Notes under the pieces: model-generated
The model's input: only the letters and a program-made list of their open reading frames with translations
Told to the model about the DNA's origin: nothing
The model's database searches: none
NCBI RefSeq assembly: GCF_002900365.1
Contig: NZ_CP025979.1
Span: 2,356,001-2,420,000 of the forward strand
Source: Escherichia marmotae
GTDB lineage: Bacteria; Pseudomonadota; Gammaproteobacteria; Enterobacterales; Enterobacteriaceae
Direction of reading: 5' to 3'
Length of the DNA stretch: 64,000 bases
Position numbers and translations under genes: made by a program
Part shown: piece after piece, positions 63,986 through 64,000 of the stretch
Position numbering within the stretch: the first letter of the stretch is position 1
How the letters are laid out: each line of letters opens with the position of its first letter

Positions 63986-64000
63986 AGTTTCTCTCCGATA

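Overview
The window is a chromosomal segment of Escherichia coli, or a very close Escherichia, that is not K-12. Gene content and order match the E. coli mrcB-to-ftsZ region (about minutes 2 to 3.5 of the map), read here in reverse orientation. Most proteins are near-identical to K-12 as I remember it. There are no rRNA or tRNA genes, complete insertion sequences, prophages or CRISPR arrays. Many intergenic gaps hold REP/BIME palindromes.

Layout. 1-9464: mrcB (3' end outside the window), hrpB (amber stop), thpR, sfsA (frameshift), dksA, gluQ, pcnB (AUU start) and folK. 9465-18506: a chaperone-usher fimbrial operon of the yad type (yadN, ecpD, htrE, yadM, yadL, yadK, an extra adhesin, yadC), strongly diverged from K-12 and preceded by a 464-bp AT-rich region. 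18780-22348: pantothenate genes panB, panC and panD, interrupted by the Rpn nuclease gene rpnC and a separate ORF that duplicates its C-terminal domain. 22352-34108: yadE, yadI (frameshift), yadGH, can, hpt, gcd, cueO, yacC, speED and yacL. 34332-34664: a small exported protein I do not recognise. 35171-47247: acnB, yacH and the pyruvate dehydrogenase operon pdhR-aceE-aceF-lpd. 47787-57687: aroP, ampDE, nadC, ppdD-hofBC, guaC and coaE-zapD-yacG. 57856-63985: mutT, secA, secM, lpxC and ftsZ.

How the genes work together. The 3' end is the distal part of the cell-wall and division cluster (ftsZ, lpxC) joined to the SecM-regulated secA operon. pdhR controls its own operon through a perfect palindromic operator. 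The panB/C/D products make pantothenate. The speED products make spermidine. The fimbrial operon encodes one major pilin, a chaperone, an usher, three minor pilins and two tip-adhesin-like proteins.

Most notable. (1) rpnC has a strong internal ribosome-binding site and start for its C-terminal domain, and a second copy of that domain follows as its own ORF; this looks like a nuclease with an intragenic and a duplicated candidate inhibitor. (2) Two paralogous two-domain adhesins lie in tandem. (3) The last 19 residues of FolK are replaced relative to K-12, which may mark the recombination edge of the fimbrial block. (4) Three housekeeping or accessory genes are broken: hrpB by an amber codon, sfsA and yadI by single-base homopolymer indels. 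(5) A small exported CxxC protein sits between yacL and acnB. All comparisons with K-12 are from memory, not from a search.
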